A stretch of DNA of 64,000 nucleotides, taken from positions 62,001-126,000 of the forward strand of contig NZ_JABAEB010000002.1 of NCBI RefSeq assembly GCF_012584455.1. The letters are read 5' to 3'. This document shows, piece by piece, positions 28,478 to 38,777 of the stretch (position 1 is the stretch's first letter; each line of letters opens with the position of its first letter). The translations under genes and the position numbers were made by a program. The notes under the pieces are model-generated. The model saw only the letters and a program-made list of their open reading frames with translations. It was not told the DNA's origin and did no database searches. The DNA is from Shewanella oncorhynchi. GTDB lineage: Bacteria; Pseudomonadota; Gammaproteobacteria; Enterobacterales; Shewanellaceae.

Positions 28478-30961
28478 TTAAAAAGTTTTGCCAATATTGA
28501 AAGAGAAGATCTCCGTTTGGTCACCTTCATATTCTTTAAGCGGCCACGCCAAGCTGAACACCATAGGTCCCATAGGTGATAACCATTGCACACTCAAGCC
28601 CCAAGAGGCGCGCAGGCGAGCTGGATCACTATAGTCTTGTAACTTAGCAAACTCTTCCGCAGGCAAACTATTTCGATAAAAATCATAATCAAACTCAGTA
28701 TCCCAGACGTTACCCGCATCGACGAAGAAGCTAGTACGAACTGAGTTAGTGTAAGCCTCATCCAAGAATGGGGTTGGTACAATCAACTCCATACTTGCCG
28801 TTGCAAGGGCATTACCACCGATAGAGCGGCCAGAACTGACTTGAATGCTATCTGGATCCGGTTGAGGGAAGTTACAACCATCACCCGATGGGTCGAAGCA
28901 AGGTTCGCTACCACTATACATATAGAAGGAGCGAGGACCGACCGAGTTTGACTTAAAGCCACGTAGCGAGCTACTACCACCTGAGTAATAGTTTTCCCAG
29001 AAAGGCAAAATTTGGTCATTATCATTAAATTGACCATAACCGTTACCATAACCTAATCGACCACGGGCCAAGAGCACAACGCTCTGACTGCGGTTAACAG
29101 GGAAATAGTAGTTAGTATCAAAGTCTGTCTTAAAATACTGTAAATCAGACCCTGGCGAAGTCATTTTGCCGTTCAGACGCTGGGACGAGCCATCTGTTGG
29201 GAAAGTGCCACGGTTCAAGGTACTACGATACCAGCCTAGGCTGAGTTCGAAGTTATCAAAACTTAAGTCGGCATTCGGATCATCATCACGATAGATGTTA
29301 TAGAAACGACGTGCCTGCTCATAGGCAGAAATTTCAGAAATCGTGTTGTGACGATAGCCAATACCACCATTGATACGGTTGTATTCGTTAATCGGGAAAC
29401 CCGAGTTAAGCGCCACACCGTAAGAACTGTTTTTATAACGTTCTAAGTTAGCTTCATTGGCGTCAAACTCACTCCAATAAACGCTCCCGCCTAAACTCAC
29501 ACCGTCTTTTGTCCAGTACGGATCGGTATAGGATAAGTTAACGTTTTTAGAGTACTTGTTGGTGCTCAAGCTAATACCTGCTTGATTACCTGTACCTAAG
29601 AAGTTATTTTGCTGCACACCAAACTGCAAGCTCAGGCCTGATTCAGTACCATAACCGACACCCGCGTTGAATGAGCCCGACGGCTGCTCTTTCACTTTAA
29701 CCGCAACATCGACTAAATCATCGGTACCTGGCACTTGAATAGTTTCAGTGTCAACGGTTTCGAAGAAGCCCAAACGGTTAAGACGCGCTTTAGATTGCTC
29801 CACTTGCGCTGAGTTTAACCAAGCCCCTTCCATCTGACGCAGCTCACGGCGCATCACTTCATCTTTAGTCACTGTGTTACCAGTGAAGTTAATCGCCCGT
29901 ACGTAAACACGTTTACCCGGTTTAACATTGATGTTTAAGGTGACTTCTTTAGTCTTATCATCAATTTCAGGGTAGGTTTTCACTTCAGGGTAAGCATAAC
30001 CGAAGCGGCCTAAATACTTGCTGTACATTTCTTCGGTGAAAGTCACATCACCGCCGTTGTACATATCACCCGCTTTGATTGGCAGAATTGATTTCATCAA
30101 CTCTTCACGGCCCATCAAATCACCCGTCAGGTTTACTTCTTTAACTTTATACTTCTCACCTTCATCTACGTTGATGGTGATATATAAACCTTTACGGTCA
30201 GGCGTCATGGCCACTTGAGTCGAGGTGACTTCGAAGCGGATATAACCTTTATTGTGATAATAGGTTTTGATGGTCTCGAGATCGGCCTGCAGCTTTTGCT
30301 TCTGATAACGGCGTTCGCCGAACAGATCCCACCAAGCCACATAATCTTTAAGTTCCAGCATGCCAATCAACTCAGCATCGGTGAACTCATGATTACCGAC
30401 CACGTTAATTTGGCGGATTTCGGCCGCTAAACCTTCGGTAAACTTAAATTTCAGCTCAACCCGATTACGGGGTAAGTTAATCACTTGGGCTTCCACTTTC
30501 GCGCCGTATTTACCCACGCCGTAGTAGAAATCCTGCAGACCCTTTTCAATACCGGTCAACATAGTGCGATCGAGCGACTCACCGACTTTAACGCCAGAAC
30601 CGTCCAGACTTTCCTGTAACTGTTCGTCTTTAATGTCTTTGTTGCCATCGAATGTCACGGCACTGATGGTGGGACGTTCAGTGACTTTCACCACTAATAC
30701 GCCGCCATCTCGGCTCACGGAGACATTTTCAAAGTTAGTCGATGCATACAAGCTTTTAATCGCTTGCTGGATTCTTAACTGGTCAACAGTGTCACCTACT
30801 TTTACTGGTAAGCTTAACAAGGCAGCACCGAGTGCAACTCGTTGCAAACCTTCAACTTGGATGTCGGTCACTTCAAACGGTTGGAAAGTATCTGCCAACA
30901 CAGTCCCTGAAAACGACGCACCGACGAATAACATCGAGGCAAAAAGTTTATTCAATCTCAT
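28478..30961 (-). CDS. bamA: Outer-membrane protein assembly factor BamA
   Basis: BamA is the essential Omp85-family core of the machine that folds and inserts outer-membrane beta-barrels. The 827-residue precursor has a signal peptide (about 1-23), five POTRA domains (about 24-420) and a C-terminal 16-strand barrel. 'GSSSLRGFKSNSVGPR' contains the lid-loop VRGF-like motif, and the protein ends with the terminal aromatic signature '...FSFNIGKTF'. The extracellular loop near residues 690-710 contains two Cys ('CFDPSGDGCNFP'), probably a disulfide. The neighbours rseP and skp match the conserved order. Confidence 0.97.
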   Translation of the reverse strand: MRLNKLFASMLFVGASFSGTVLADTFQPFEVTDIQVEGLQRVALGAALLSLPVKVGDTVDQLRIQQAIKSLYASTNFENVSVSRDGGVLVVKVTERPTISAVTFDGNKDIKDEQLQESLDGSGVKVGESLDRTMLTGIEKGLQDFYYGVGKYGAKVEAQVINLPRNRVELKFKFTEGLAAEIRQINVVGNHEFTDAELIGMLELKDYVAWWDLFGERRYQKQKLQADLETIKTYYHNKGYIRFEVTSTQVAMTPDRKGLYITINVDEGEKYKVKEVNLTGDLMGREELMKSILPIKAGDMYNGGDVTFTEEMYSKYLGRFGYAYPEVKTYPEIDDKTKEVTLNINVKPGKRVYVRAINFTGNTVTKDEVMRRELRQMEGAWLNSAQVEQSKARLNRLGFFETVDTETIQVPGTDDLVDVAVKVKEQPSGSFNAGVGYGTESGLSLQFGVQQNNFLGTGNQAGISLSTNKYSKNVNLSYTDPYWTKDGVSLGGSVYWSEFDANEANLERYKNSSYGVALNSGFPINEYNRINGGIGYRHNTISEISAYEQARRFYNIYRDDDPNADLSFDNFELSLGWYRSTLNRGTFPTDGSSQRLNGKMTSPGSDLQYFKTDFDTNYYFPVNRSQSVVLLARGRLGYGNGYGQFNDNDQILPFWENYYSGGSSSLRGFKSNSVGPRSFYMYSGSEPCFDPSGDGCNFPQPDPDSIQVSSGRSIGGNALATASMELIVPTPFLDEAYTNSVRTSFFVDAGNVWDTEFDYDFYRNSLPAEEFAKLQDYSDPARLRASWGLSVQWLSPMGPMVFSLAWPLKEYEGDQTEIFSFNIGKTF

Positions 30962-30992
30962 AGAGCACTTCTAATTATTAGTCTGTCCTTGC

Positions 30993-32363
30993 TCAGAGTC
31001 GGGCAAAATCATTGAAAAGCGCAACGCTCATCAACATCAGCAGTATTGCTGCCCCAAATCTGAATCCTATTTCCTGCACCTTTTCAGGTACAGGTTTACC
31101 AGTTATTACTTCAATAAAGTAATACAGCAGGTGTCCCCCATCGAGCACAGGTAAAGGCAGCAAGTTAATGATGCCTAAATTGACGCTGATGAGCGCGAGG
31201 AACCCGAGAAAATAGACCAAGCCATAGTTTGCACTACTGCCCGCACCCTGTGCGATCGAAATGGGTCCACTCAGGTTTTTCACCGACACATCGCCGGTAA
31301 ATAATTTGCCAATCATCTTAAAGCTCACAGCAACAAGTTGCCATGTTTTATCCGCTGCGATGCCGAAAGAATCGATTGGTCCATATTCAAGTTGTAAACG
31401 CATATTGTCTGGCCATTGTGCTTGGGTTGGGCTCACCCCGAGCATACCTATCTCTTGGCCATCGGCATTTTTACTGCTTAAGGGTGTCACTGCCACATTA
31501 AACTGTTCGCCATTGCGACGCACAGTTAAACTCACAGGCACATTGGCAGAATGTTGAATAATGTCAACAAAAGCCTGCCAATCGGTATAATTTTTACCAT
31601 TTATTGCGACTAAGGTGTCACCGACTTTTAGCTCACTATTCGCAGCGGCACTGTCAGGACTAATCGCAGCAATGGTGGGGACGATTTCTGGACGATAAAT
31701 CCCTAACCCTAATGCCGTAATCGGGGATTCTTTTTCAGGATCAAAACGCCAATTACGCGTATCTAAGGTGTAAGACCGCGCACTAGAATCCAAACCTTGC
31801 AAACCATTCAATGGCATCAGCGATACACTCAGACTTTCATCACCTATGTGGCCGACTAAAGCTAAATTCACTTCTTCCCAGTTACGCACAGCCTGACCGG
31901 AAATGGCCGTTATTTGCATTGGCTCTGTGATTTGAATTTGCGCAGCAGCAGTCCCGGGTGTCGTCGAGGTGATCACAGGCTTAAGTGATGGCACACCAAT
32001 CAGATACATAAAATACAGGGCAACGATGGCAAAAATAAAGTTAGCAATTGGACCTGCGGCCACAATCGCAATACGTTGCCATACGGTTTTACGATTGAAC
32101 GCTTGATCTTTTAATTCATCGGGAACGTCTTCAACACGCTCATCGAGCATTTTGACATAGCCGCCAAGGGGGATCATGGCTAACACATATTCAGTGCCGT
32201 CTTTACCAACACGGCGCCAAATAGCCTTACCAAAACCAATGGAGAAACGTTCGACTTTCACGCCACAACGTCGCGCGATATAGAAATGGCCGTATTCGTG
32301 GGCAGTAATTAACAGACCCAGTGCAACGATGAAAGAACCTAAGTTCCATAAAAAATCTAACAT
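30993..32363 (-). CDS. rseP: Site-2 intramembrane zinc protease RseP
   Basis: RseP cleaves the anti-sigma factor RseA within the membrane, releasing sigma-E, and also removes signal-peptide remnants. The 456-residue protein has the HEXXH zinc motif in the first helix ('ITAHEYGHFYIARR', about residue 21). Two PDZ domains follow in the periplasm (about 115-290), and the third zinc ligand is in 'LPLPVLDGGHLLYY' (about 400). Four membrane helices are visible. It sits between dxr and bamA, linking envelope-stress signalling with outer-membrane assembly. Confidence 0.97.
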   Translation of the reverse strand: MLDFLWNLGSFIVALGLLITAHEYGHFYIARRCGVKVERFSIGFGKAIWRRVGKDGTEYVLAMIPLGGYVKMLDERVEDVPDELKDQAFNRKTVWQRIAIVAAGPIANFIFAIVALYFMYLIGVPSLKPVITSTTPGTAAAQIQITEPMQITAISGQAVRNWEEVNLALVGHIGDESLSVSLMPLNGLQGLDSSARSYTLDTRNWRFDPEKESPITALGLGIYRPEIVPTIAAISPDSAAANSELKVGDTLVAINGKNYTDWQAFVDIIQHSANVPVSLTVRRNGEQFNVAVTPLSSKNADGQEIGMLGVSPTQAQWPDNMRLQLEYGPIDSFGIAADKTWQLVAVSFKMIGKLFTGDVSVKNLSGPISIAQGAGSSANYGLVYFLGFLALISVNLGIINLLPLPVLDGGHLLYYFIEVITGKPVPEKVQEIGFRFGAAILLMLMSVALFNDFARL

Positions 32364-32402
32364 CCCACTCCTTACGTTATAAATTTAATCACTCAGCTAT
32401 TG

Positions 32403-33593
32403 CTAAGCGATGCTTGCTAATGTCTCACGCGCATAGACGCGGGTTTGCGCATCTAAGGCTAAAATATCTTCTATGCAGCCCATAGGACGTTTAGGCACAG
32501 TGACTAAACAAGCCTCATTCACTTTTGCAATTTGCGTAAAACCAATTTGCCCCTGCAAGAATGCTTCAACAGCTACCTCATTGGCAGCATTTAGTACGGT
32601 TGTTGCCTCTTGGCCTTGGGCACACGCTTCCATAGCCAAAGCCAAACAGGGGAAACGTTCAAAATCAGGTTCATAAAAGCTTAACTGTCCGACTTTGAAA
32701 AAATCTAAAGGTTCAACGCCCGAATGAATTCTTTGCGGATAAGCCATGCAATGGGCAATCGGTGTGCGCATATCTGGGTTACCCATTTGGGCGATAACCG
32801 AACCATCACGGTACTGCACCATAGAGTGGATCACGCTTTGCGGATGAATAACCACTTTAAGTTGCTCAGCCTGAGTATTAAACAACCACCGCGCCTCAAT
32901 GAACTCTAAACCCTTATTCATCATAGTGGCGGAGTCAACAGAGATTTTAGGTCCCATGGACCAATTAGGGTGTTTACAGGCTTGGGCAGGCGTCATGGCC
33001 GCAAGTGTCGCAAGATCCGACCGCAGAAAAGGTCCGCCAGAACCGGTTAACAAAATATGGGATATACCCGACGCAGCTAAATCGCAACGGCCGAGGTTAG
33101 CCTGTACTTCTAGGGGTAAACATTGAAAGATAGCATTATGCTCACTGTCCACGGGCAAGAGCACAGCACCAGAGCGCTTAGTCGCCTCAATAAACAACTC
33201 ACCCGACATGACTAAAGCTTCTTTATTGGCCAGTAATACTCGCTTTCCCGCCTTCACGGCTTCAAGGGTTGGTACTAGCCCTGCCGCGCCGACAATCGCT
33301 GCCATTACAGTATCCACTTCGGCAGCCGTCACTAAACCGAGTAAATCGTTTATGCCAGTAGTGACTTGGATATTGAGCGCAGCGGGTAAAACGGCGCGTA
33401 ACTGTTTCGCAGCCTCTTCATCCACCATATGTGCGACTTTCGGTTTATGGGCTACACACAAAGCCAGCATCTTATCAACGCTCGCATTGGCCACCAATCC
33501 ATAGATGCTATAAGCCAATGGATTAGCCGAAATCACGCTTAAGGTACTAGCACCAATTGAACCGGTAGCACCCAAAATCACCATATTTTGCAT
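32403..33593 (-). CDS. dxr: 1-deoxy-D-xylulose 5-phosphate reductoisomerase
   Basis: Dxr is the second enzyme of the MEP isoprenoid pathway, turning DXP into MEP with NADPH. The protein (396 residues) begins with the NADPH motif '[12 protein letters not shown]'. It has '[14 protein letters not shown]', the metal site '[13 protein letters not shown]', the 'LTGSGGPF' loop and '[23 protein letters not shown]'. I start at the ATG at 33593, four bases after the cdsA stop, with GGATG upstream; the frame extends 7 codons further into cdsA without support. It feeds the downstream UppS product in the same operon. Confidence 0.96.
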   Translation of the reverse strand: MQNMVILGATGSIGASTLSVISANPLAYSIYGLVANASVDKMLALCVAHKPKVAHMVDEEAAKQLRAVLPAALNIQVTTGINDLLGLVTAAEVDTVMAAIVGAAGLVPTLEAVKAGKRVLLANKEALVMSGELFIEATKRSGAVLLPVDSEHNAIFQCLPLEVQANLGRCDLAASGISHILLTGSGGPFLRSDLATLAAMTPAQACKHPNWSMGPKISVDSATMMNKGLEFIEARWLFNTQAEQLKVVIHPQSVIHSMVQYRDGSVIAQMGNPDMRTPIAHCMAYPQRIHSGVEPLDFFKVGQLSFYEPDFERFPCLALAMEACAQGQEATTVLNAANEVAVEAFLQGQIGFTQIAKVNEACLVTVPKRPMGCIEDILALDAQTRVYARETLASIA

Positions 33594-33597
33594 AGCG

Positions 33598-34455
33598 TTA
33601 CATCCAGAATGCAATGTAGATCAGGGTAAACACCGGCAAGGCTGCAGTCAGGCTGTCGATGCGGTCGAGCACGCCGCCGTGACCGGGCAAAATAGTGCCA
33701 GAATCTTTAATACAGGCCGCACGCTTAAACATACTCTCAGATAAATCGCCCAGCGCTGACACTAAAGCAACAAATAAGGTCACTGCCACAACTAAACCCA
33801 GTTCTTGCTCTGGTGAATAATACATAACACCTGCAACCACGAGCATAGTCGTCACTAAACCACCAAGTAGGCCTTCCAAGGTTTTAGCAGGGCTCACTGC
33901 AGGCATCAGTTTCGTTTTACCTATCGCTTTACCGACGAAGTAAGCCCCAGAATCAGCGGCCCACACAATCAACATCACTAACAGTACTAATACTGGGCCG
34001 TAATAGGGTGAAGTTTGTGAGCTAATGGATTTGAGTGCGATAAGAGCAACAAAGCAAGGCACTAAGGTTAACTGTCCAAACATGGACTTAAACATAGGAT
34101 TCTTTTGCCAGAACTTAGCGCTTTTAGGATAAGTTACCACTAATAATAGTGATGCTAACCACCAGAATGCACCAATATAGAGAATGGCCAAATAGATAGG
34201 ATGTAACTGATGGCTTAACCAAACTGCATCGATTGGCACAATAAGATTAATTGCCACCAATAGGATGCCGACTGTGAAGGTAAAGCTCCACTGAGTGACA
34301 TCACACTGATTATCGATAATTCTTCCCCATTCCTTTGCTGCAATAAGGAAGACGGCAACTAAGGCCCAGGCGAAGTAGCTGGCAGGGAGCAAAAATATCG
34401 CCCCTAAAACTAATGGAACTAACCAAGTTGCTGTTATTATTCGTTGTTTTAGCAA
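33598..34455 (-). CDS. cdsA: Phosphatidate cytidylyltransferase
   Basis: CdsA makes CDP-diacylglycerol from CTP and phosphatidic acid, the precursor of all phospholipids. The 285-residue protein is almost wholly membrane helices and carries the family signature near its C terminus (about residues 235-270): '[13 protein letters not shown]' followed by '[19 protein letters not shown]', with the metal-binding Asp residues intact. Twenty bases separate it from uppS, and dxr starts four bases after its stop. Confidence 0.96.
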   Translation of the reverse strand: MLKQRIITATWLVPLVLGAIFLLPASYFAWALVAVFLIAAKEWGRIIDNQCDVTQWSFTFTVGILLVAINLIVPIDAVWLSHQLHPIYLAILYIGAFWWLASLLLVVTYPKSAKFWQKNPMFKSMFGQLTLVPCFVALIALKSISSQTSPYYGPVLVLLVMLIVWAADSGAYFVGKAIGKTKLMPAVSPAKTLEGLLGGLVTTMLVVAGVMYYSPEQELGLVVAVTLFVALVSALGDLSESMFKRAACIKDSGTILPGHGGVLDRIDSLTAALPVFTLIYIAFWM

Positions 34456-34475
34456 AAAAAATCCCTCATGAGGTT

Positions 34476-35303
34476 TTACAATGCACGCATCTCATCAATC
34501 TGACTTCCAGTCAGACCAAAACGGCGCTGGCGACTTGCAAAAATGGCTATCGCTTCATGAAAAGCCTGTTCATCGAAATCAGGCCAAAGGGTGTCGGTAA
34601 ACACCAATTCTGCATAGGCCGCCTGCCACAGCACAAAATTGCTGATGCGACAGTCCCCGCCCGTGCGGATCATTAAATCAACTTCACTCTGATTTTGCAT
34701 GCACAAATGTGCACTTAAGGCTTCTTCGGTGAACTGACTGCTGGTCATTTCGCCAGTTTCGACCTTTTCCGCTAATTTTTGTGCTGCTTGAAGTATGTCC
34801 CAACGGCCACCATAGTTAGCCGCAACATTCAGAACCAAGCCAGTATTGCGAGATGTCTTCTCTTGGGCAGCAGCAATTTGCTTCTGTAATCGCGCCGAAA
34901 AGCGGCTGATATCGCCAATAATGTTGAGCTTAACCTGATTCTTATCCAGCAATTTAATTTCGCGCTGTAATACGGTAAAAAACAACTCCATCAGCAAGCT
35001 GACTTCTTTATCGGGTCTACGCCAATTCTCGCTAGAAAATGCGAATAAGGTTAGCGATTCAATGCCTAATTGGCTTGCCGTGCTTACGGCTCTTCTAACG
35101 GCCTTAACACCAGCCTTATGTCCCATCACTCGTGGTTTACCTTGGGTTTGTGCCCAACGCCCATTGCCATCCATGATAATAGCAACATGCTTAGGTAACG
35201 ACTGTTTCACGAGTTCGGGTAATTGTCCCGGCAAGGTCGTTTGAGTGTATAAATCACTCTCACTCGTCCTAGGGTGCGGATCAAGTTCCACTGTGGATGA
35301 CAT
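34476..35303 (-). CDS. uppS: Undecaprenyl diphosphate synthase
   Basis: UppS condenses farnesyl diphosphate with eight isopentenyl diphosphates to make the C55 lipid carrier for peptidoglycan and O-antigen. Motifs present are '[15 protein letters not shown]' (catalytic Asp, about residue 44), '[14 protein letters not shown]', and '[16 protein letters not shown]' with '[12 protein letters not shown]'. At 275 residues it is about 20 longer than E. coli UppS because of a polar N-terminal extension. A later start is possible, but no ATG lies between the first codon and the conserved 'MDGNG'. Confidence 0.96.
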   Translation of the reverse strand: MSSTVELDPHPRTSESDLYTQTTLPGQLPELVKQSLPKHVAIIMDGNGRWAQTQGKPRVMGHKAGVKAVRRAVSTASQLGIESLTLFAFSSENWRRPDKEVSLLMELFFTVLQREIKLLDKNQVKLNIIGDISRFSARLQKQIAAAQEKTSRNTGLVLNVAANYGGRWDILQAAQKLAEKVETGEMTSSQFTEEALSAHLCMQNQSEVDLMIRTGGDCRISNFVLWQAAYAELVFTDTLWPDFDEQAFHEAIAIFASRQRRFGLTGSQIDEMRAL

Positions 35304-35330
35304 CTAATACAGCCCTTTAAAATAGACAAA

Positions 35331-35357
35331 CGCCGTGTAGTATACCCCTACACGGCG
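35331..35357 (-). terminator. Terminator hairpin between frr and uppS
   Basis: CGCCGTGTAG (35331-35340) pairs with CTACACGGCG (35348-35357) around 7 bases. On the minus strand the hairpin is followed by TTTGTC and then more T residues. It probably lowers transcription from the rpsB-frr genes into uppS. Confidence 0.7.
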
Positions 35358-35384
35358 CATCAACTCTAGCTTATCGAACTGAGA

Positions 35385-35942
35385 TTAGACTTCCATCAAC
35401 TCAATTTCTTTGGCCGCTAAAATCTCATCGACCTTTTTAATGTGAGCATCGGTGAACTTTTGCACTTCTTCTTCACTGCGACGCACATCATCTTCAGTAC
35501 AAGCTTTAGCTTTTTCAAGCTTTTTCACTTCAGAAATCGCATCACGACGCACGTTACGGATAGCAATACGACCGTTTTCAGCTTCGTTACGCACCACTTT
35601 GATGAAGTCTTTACGACGTTCTTCAGTCAGCGCGGGTAATGGAATACGTAATGTCGCGCCAGCTGACATAGGGTTCAGACCTAAATCAGAGCTCATAATA
35701 GCCTTTTCAACGGCTTGGATAGCACTACGGTCAAACACAGTCACAGACAGAGTGCGTGAATCTTCAACGCCCACGTTAGCCACTTGGTTTAGTGGCGTCA
35801 TAGTGCCGTAGTAAGAGACTTGAATGGAATCCAGCAGGCTTGGGTGGGCACGACCGGTACGCACTTTTGCCATTTGGTTTTTAGTCGCGTCAACGCATTT
35901 ACCCATACGCTCTTGCGCATCTTTCTTAATGTTCTCAATCAC
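35385..35942 (-). CDS. frr: Ribosome recycling factor
   Basis: RRF works with EF-G to split the post-termination ribosome. The 185-residue protein has exactly the family length and shows the typical segments '[15 protein letters not shown]', '[14 protein letters not shown]', '[16 protein letters not shown]' and 'VRNVRRDA'-like sequence (here [16 protein letters not shown]). It ends in a long charged helix. It follows pyrH by 21 bp, as in E. coli. Confidence 0.97.
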   Translation of the reverse strand: MIENIKKDAQERMGKCVDATKNQMAKVRTGRAHPSLLDSIQVSYYGTMTPLNQVANVGVEDSRTLSVTVFDRSAIQAVEKAIMSSDLGLNPMSAGATLRIPLPALTEERRKDFIKVVRNEAENGRIAIRNVRRDAISEVKKLEKAKACTEDDVRRSEEEVQKFTDAHIKKVDEILAAKEIELMEV

Positions 35943-35963
35943 GTTAAATGTCCTTCTTGGTCA

Positions 35964-36701
35964 TTAAATAACTTTTTTCGCTCTGATCAGTGTGCCTTCT
36001 TCTTCACCCATGATAACGCGGCGTAGAGCGCCAGGCTTGTTCATGTTGAAGACTAAAATAGGCATGTCGTGATCACGCGCCATAGTAAAGGCGGCTAAGT
36101 CCATTACTTTTAATTCTTTTTCCAGAATTTCCGCATAAGTCACTTCATCATACTTAACGGCGTCTGGGTTCTTCATTGGATCTTCGGAGTATACACCGTC
36201 GACTTTAGTGCCTTTCAATACGACTTCAGCTTCGATTTCAATGCCGCGTAAACAGGCCGCAGAATCGGTCGTGCAGAAAGGATTACCTGTACCGGCAGCA
36301 AAAATAACCACTCGGCCAGATTTTAGCAAGCTGATCGCTTCAGCCCAATTGTAATCATCACACACACCCTTTAACGGGATAGCTGACATCAGACGAGCAT
36401 TAACATAGGCACGGTGCAGGGCGTCTCGCATTGCCAAGCCGTTCATAACCGTTGCCAGCATACCCATGTGATCGCCCACCACACGGTTCATGCCGGCTTT
36501 TGCTAGGCCTTCACCGCGAAACAGATTACCACCACCAATAACCACACCCACCTGAATACCCAGCTCAACCAGCTCTTTCACTTCCTGAGCCATGCGATCT
36601 AATACTTTGGGATCGATGCCGAAGCCTTCGTCGCCCATCAGTGCTTCGCCACTTAATTTAAGAAGAATGCGTCTAAATGCGGGTTTTGGATTGGTGCTCA
36701 T
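35964..36701 (-). CDS. pyrH: Uridylate kinase
   Basis: PyrH phosphorylates UMP to UDP and is hexameric and GTP-activated in this lineage. The protein (245 residues) starts '[13 protein letters not shown]'. It has '[12 protein letters not shown]' and '[17 protein letters not shown]', and later '[20 protein letters not shown]'. The start at 36701 (MSTNPKPAF) aligns with E. coli PyrH; six further upstream codons are open but unsupported. It is preceded by a terminator-like hairpin after tsf. Confidence 0.97.
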   Translation of the reverse strand: MSTNPKPAFRRILLKLSGEALMGDEGFGIDPKVLDRMAQEVKELVELGIQVGVVIGGGNLFRGEGLAKAGMNRVVGDHMGMLATVMNGLAMRDALHRAYVNARLMSAIPLKGVCDDYNWAEAISLLKSGRVVIFAAGTGNPFCTTDSAACLRGIEIEAEVVLKGTKVDGVYSEDPMKNPDAVKYDEVTYAEILEKELKVMDLAAFTMARDHDMPILVFNMNKPGALRRVIMGEEEGTLIRAKKVI

Positions 36702-36721
36702 AATTTTTATCCTGGTCATAA

Positions 36722-36749
36722 CAAGACCGCAGCTATTGCCGCGGTCTTG
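36722..36749 (-). terminator. Hairpin between tsf and pyrH
   Basis: CAAGACCGC (36722-36730) pairs with GCGGTCTTG (36741-36749) around a 10-base loop. On the minus strand it follows tsf closely and is trailed by a short TTAT tract. It probably acts as a partial terminator, so that rpsB-tsf is expressed more strongly than pyrH-frr. Confidence 0.7.
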
Positions 36750-36769
36750 GGGGTATTTAGCGTTGGCGA

Positions 36770-37621
36770 TTAAGCCTTTTTAGAAGCAGCGATTTGAGCA
36801 GCAACTTCAGCCGCGAAATCTTCTTCTTTCTTCTCAATACCTTCACCCACTTCTAAACGAATGAAGTTAGTGACTTTAGCGCCTTTCTCTTTCAGAATTT
36901 CGCCAACAGTTTTCTTTGGTTCCATGATGTAAGCTTGACCAGTCAGAGAAATCTCACCGGTAAACTTCTTCATACGACCTAGAACCATCTTCTCAGCGAT
37001 CTCTGCCGATTTGCCTTCGTTCATTGACATTTCGATTTGCAGAGCTTGTTCTCTTGCAACGATTTCTGCAGGAACATCTTCTGGGTTCACGTATTCAGGC
37101 TTAGAAGCAGCAACGTGCATTGCGATGTGCTTTAAGGTTTCTTCGTCAGCTTCACCGGCAACAACAACGCCAATGCGCTCACCGTGACGGTATGAAGATA
37201 GGTTTGCACCATCGATGTACTCAACACGACGAATGTTGATGTTTTCACCGATTTTAGTTACCAATGCAACGCGTGCATCTTCGAACTGTGCTTTTAAATC
37301 TTCAAGAGTCACTTTAGATGCAGCAGCGGCATCTAATACTGCGTTCGCGAATGCTAAGAAGTTTGAATCTTTAGCAACGAAGTCAGTTTGACAGTTAACT
37401 TCTAATAGCGCAGCGAAACCTTCGCCATTCTTGATCAGAATTGTACCGTCAGCAGCGATGTTACCCGCTTTTTTAGCCGCTTTAGCAGCGCCAGACTTAC
37501 GCATGTTGTCAATTGCTAACTCCATGTCGCCGTTAGCTTCTGTCAGAGCGTTTTTACAATCCATCATGCCTGCGCCAGTACGGTCGCGCAGTTCTTTAAC
37601 TTGGGCAGCAGTAATTGCCAT
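36770..37621 (-). CDS. tsf: Translation elongation factor Ts
   Basis: EF-Ts is the nucleotide-exchange factor for EF-Tu. The protein (283 residues) starts at the ATG at 37621 behind AGGAT. It has '[19 protein letters not shown]', the EF-Tu-contacting '[10 protein letters not shown]' (TDFV motif, about residue 80) and the C-terminal '[15 protein letters not shown]'. The open frame extends 24 codons upstream into the rpsB-tsf hairpins and is clearly not coding there. The order rpsB-tsf is universal in this group. Confidence 0.98.
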   Translation of the reverse strand: MAITAAQVKELRDRTGAGMMDCKNALTEANGDMELAIDNMRKSGAAKAAKKAGNIAADGTILIKNGEGFAALLEVNCQTDFVAKDSNFLAFANAVLDAAAASKVTLEDLKAQFEDARVALVTKIGENINIRRVEYIDGANLSSYRHGERIGVVVAGEADEETLKHIAMHVAASKPEYVNPEDVPAEIVAREQALQIEMSMNEGKSAEIAEKMVLGRMKKFTGEISLTGQAYIMEPKKTVGEILKEKGAKVTNFIRLEVGEGIEKKEEDFAAEVAAQIAASKKA

Positions 37622-37663
37622 TGTTAAATCCTCTATAAAAAATCGACTAATTTGCAGATATAA

Positions 37664-37687
37664 AACAGGGGCCGAATGGCCCCTGTT
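37664..37687 (-). terminator. Attenuator-like hairpin between rpsB and tsf
   Basis: AACAGGGGCC (37664-37673) pairs with GGCCCCTGTT (37678-37687) with a GAAT loop, followed on the minus strand by TTTTAT. A second hairpin (TTAACCAA / TTGGTTAA, 37686-37710) lies immediately before it, sharing two bases. A partial terminator at this spot would set the S2 to EF-Ts ratio. Confidence 0.75.
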
Positions 37688-37741
37688 AACCAATCAAAAA
37701 TCTTGGTTAATAAGGGTGATGATAATCATCCCGCCTTATTA

Positions 37742-38470
37742 TTATTCGGCTTCTACGAAACCGTCTTGCTCAGCTTGAACAGCCAAATCTTGACCACGGC
37801 CAGCTTTTGCAGCAGCAGCAACAGAAGAAGTGTACAGGCGGATAGCACGCATAGCGTCGTCGTTACCAGGAACGATGTAGTTAACACCATCTGGCGCAGA
37901 GTTAGTATCAACAACTGCAACAACAGGGATACCCAGGTTGTTAGCTTCTTTAATAGCGATATGCTCATGGTCAGCACCAATGACGAATAATACGTCTGGC
38001 AGGCCGCCCATGTTTTTAATACCACCTAAAGATTTTTCCAGCTTTTCAAGCTCACGAGTACGCATCAGCGCTTCTTTCTTGGTCAGCTTGTCGAAAGTAC
38101 CGTCTACTGATTGGCTTTCCAGTTCTTTCAGACGTTTGATTGACTGACGAACGGTTTTCCAGTTAGTCAGCATACCGCCTAACCAGCGGTGATCAACATA
38201 GTACTGGTCACAAGATAGAGCAGCTTCTTTGATCGCTTCGCCAGCAGCACGTTTAGTACCAACGAATAATACTTTACCTTTCTTTGAAGCTACGTTGCTG
38301 ATGAAAGCTAGCGCTTCATTGAACATTGGCACAGTATGCTCAAGGTTGATGATGTGAACACCGTTGCGAGCACCGAAAATGAATGGCTTCATTTTTGGGT
38401 TCCAGTAACGGGTTTGGTGACCGAAGTGGACACCGGCCTGAAGCATATCGCGCATTGAAACTGTAGTCAT
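37742..38470 (-). CDS. rpsB: 30S ribosomal protein S2
   Basis: S2 is a late-assembling small-subunit protein that docks S1. The protein (242 residues, E. coli 241) starts '[16 protein letters not shown]' and contains '[20 protein letters not shown]'. It also shows '[20 protein letters not shown]' and '[16 protein letters not shown]'. The ATG at 38470 follows AAGGTAAT; upstream open codons are leader RNA, not protein. It heads the long minus-strand cluster and is divergent from map. Confidence 0.98.
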   Translation of the reverse strand: MTTVSMRDMLQAGVHFGHQTRYWNPKMKPFIFGARNGVHIINLEHTVPMFNEALAFISNVASKKGKVLFVGTKRAAGEAIKEAALSCDQYYVDHRWLGGMLTNWKTVRQSIKRLKELESQSVDGTFDKLTKKEALMRTRELEKLEKSLGGIKNMGGLPDVLFVIGADHEHIAIKEANNLGIPVVAVVDTNSAPDGVNYIVPGNDDAMRAIRLYTSSVAAAAKAGRGQDLAVQAEQDGFVEAE

Positions 38471-38631
38471 TTCTATTACCTTAAAATTTAGGGGGTTAGA
38501 CCTCCACGTATCCCATGCCTTCGACCCCTTATATAACAACTGAGGGCACCCCGAAGAATGTGTCGACACGTGTGTGATTTAGTATTTAGACAAATAGCCA
38601 TGTATAATGGCCGCCATCTTTAGTCTTGCAA
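38471..38631 (-). promoter_or_regulatory. rpsB promoter and structured 5' leader
   Basis: On the minus strand a -35-like TTGCAA (38626-38631) is followed 18-19 bases later by a TTATACA -10-like element (about 38601-38607). This implies an untranslated leader of about 125 nt. The leader has a GTGTCGACAC palindrome and a longer-range GGGGT / ACCCC pairing close to the ribosome-binding site. In E. coli and relatives, S2 represses rpsB-tsf through a conserved leader structure, and this region is the natural candidate. The fold itself was not verified. The rest of the gap to map, up to 38777, shows only a plus-strand TATAAT at 38603-38608. Confidence 0.45.
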
Positions 38632-38777
38632 GTATCAAAGCAGCGTAAAAGCTGGCTTAGACAATTCATCAAGACTTAAACATAACGGCGCGCTTTATAC
38701 CATAAATAGCCCTAAAGCACAAATTTTTGCATTAGGTTGCGTGGCCAACAGACATTAAAGACACAAGAGAAAACGCA

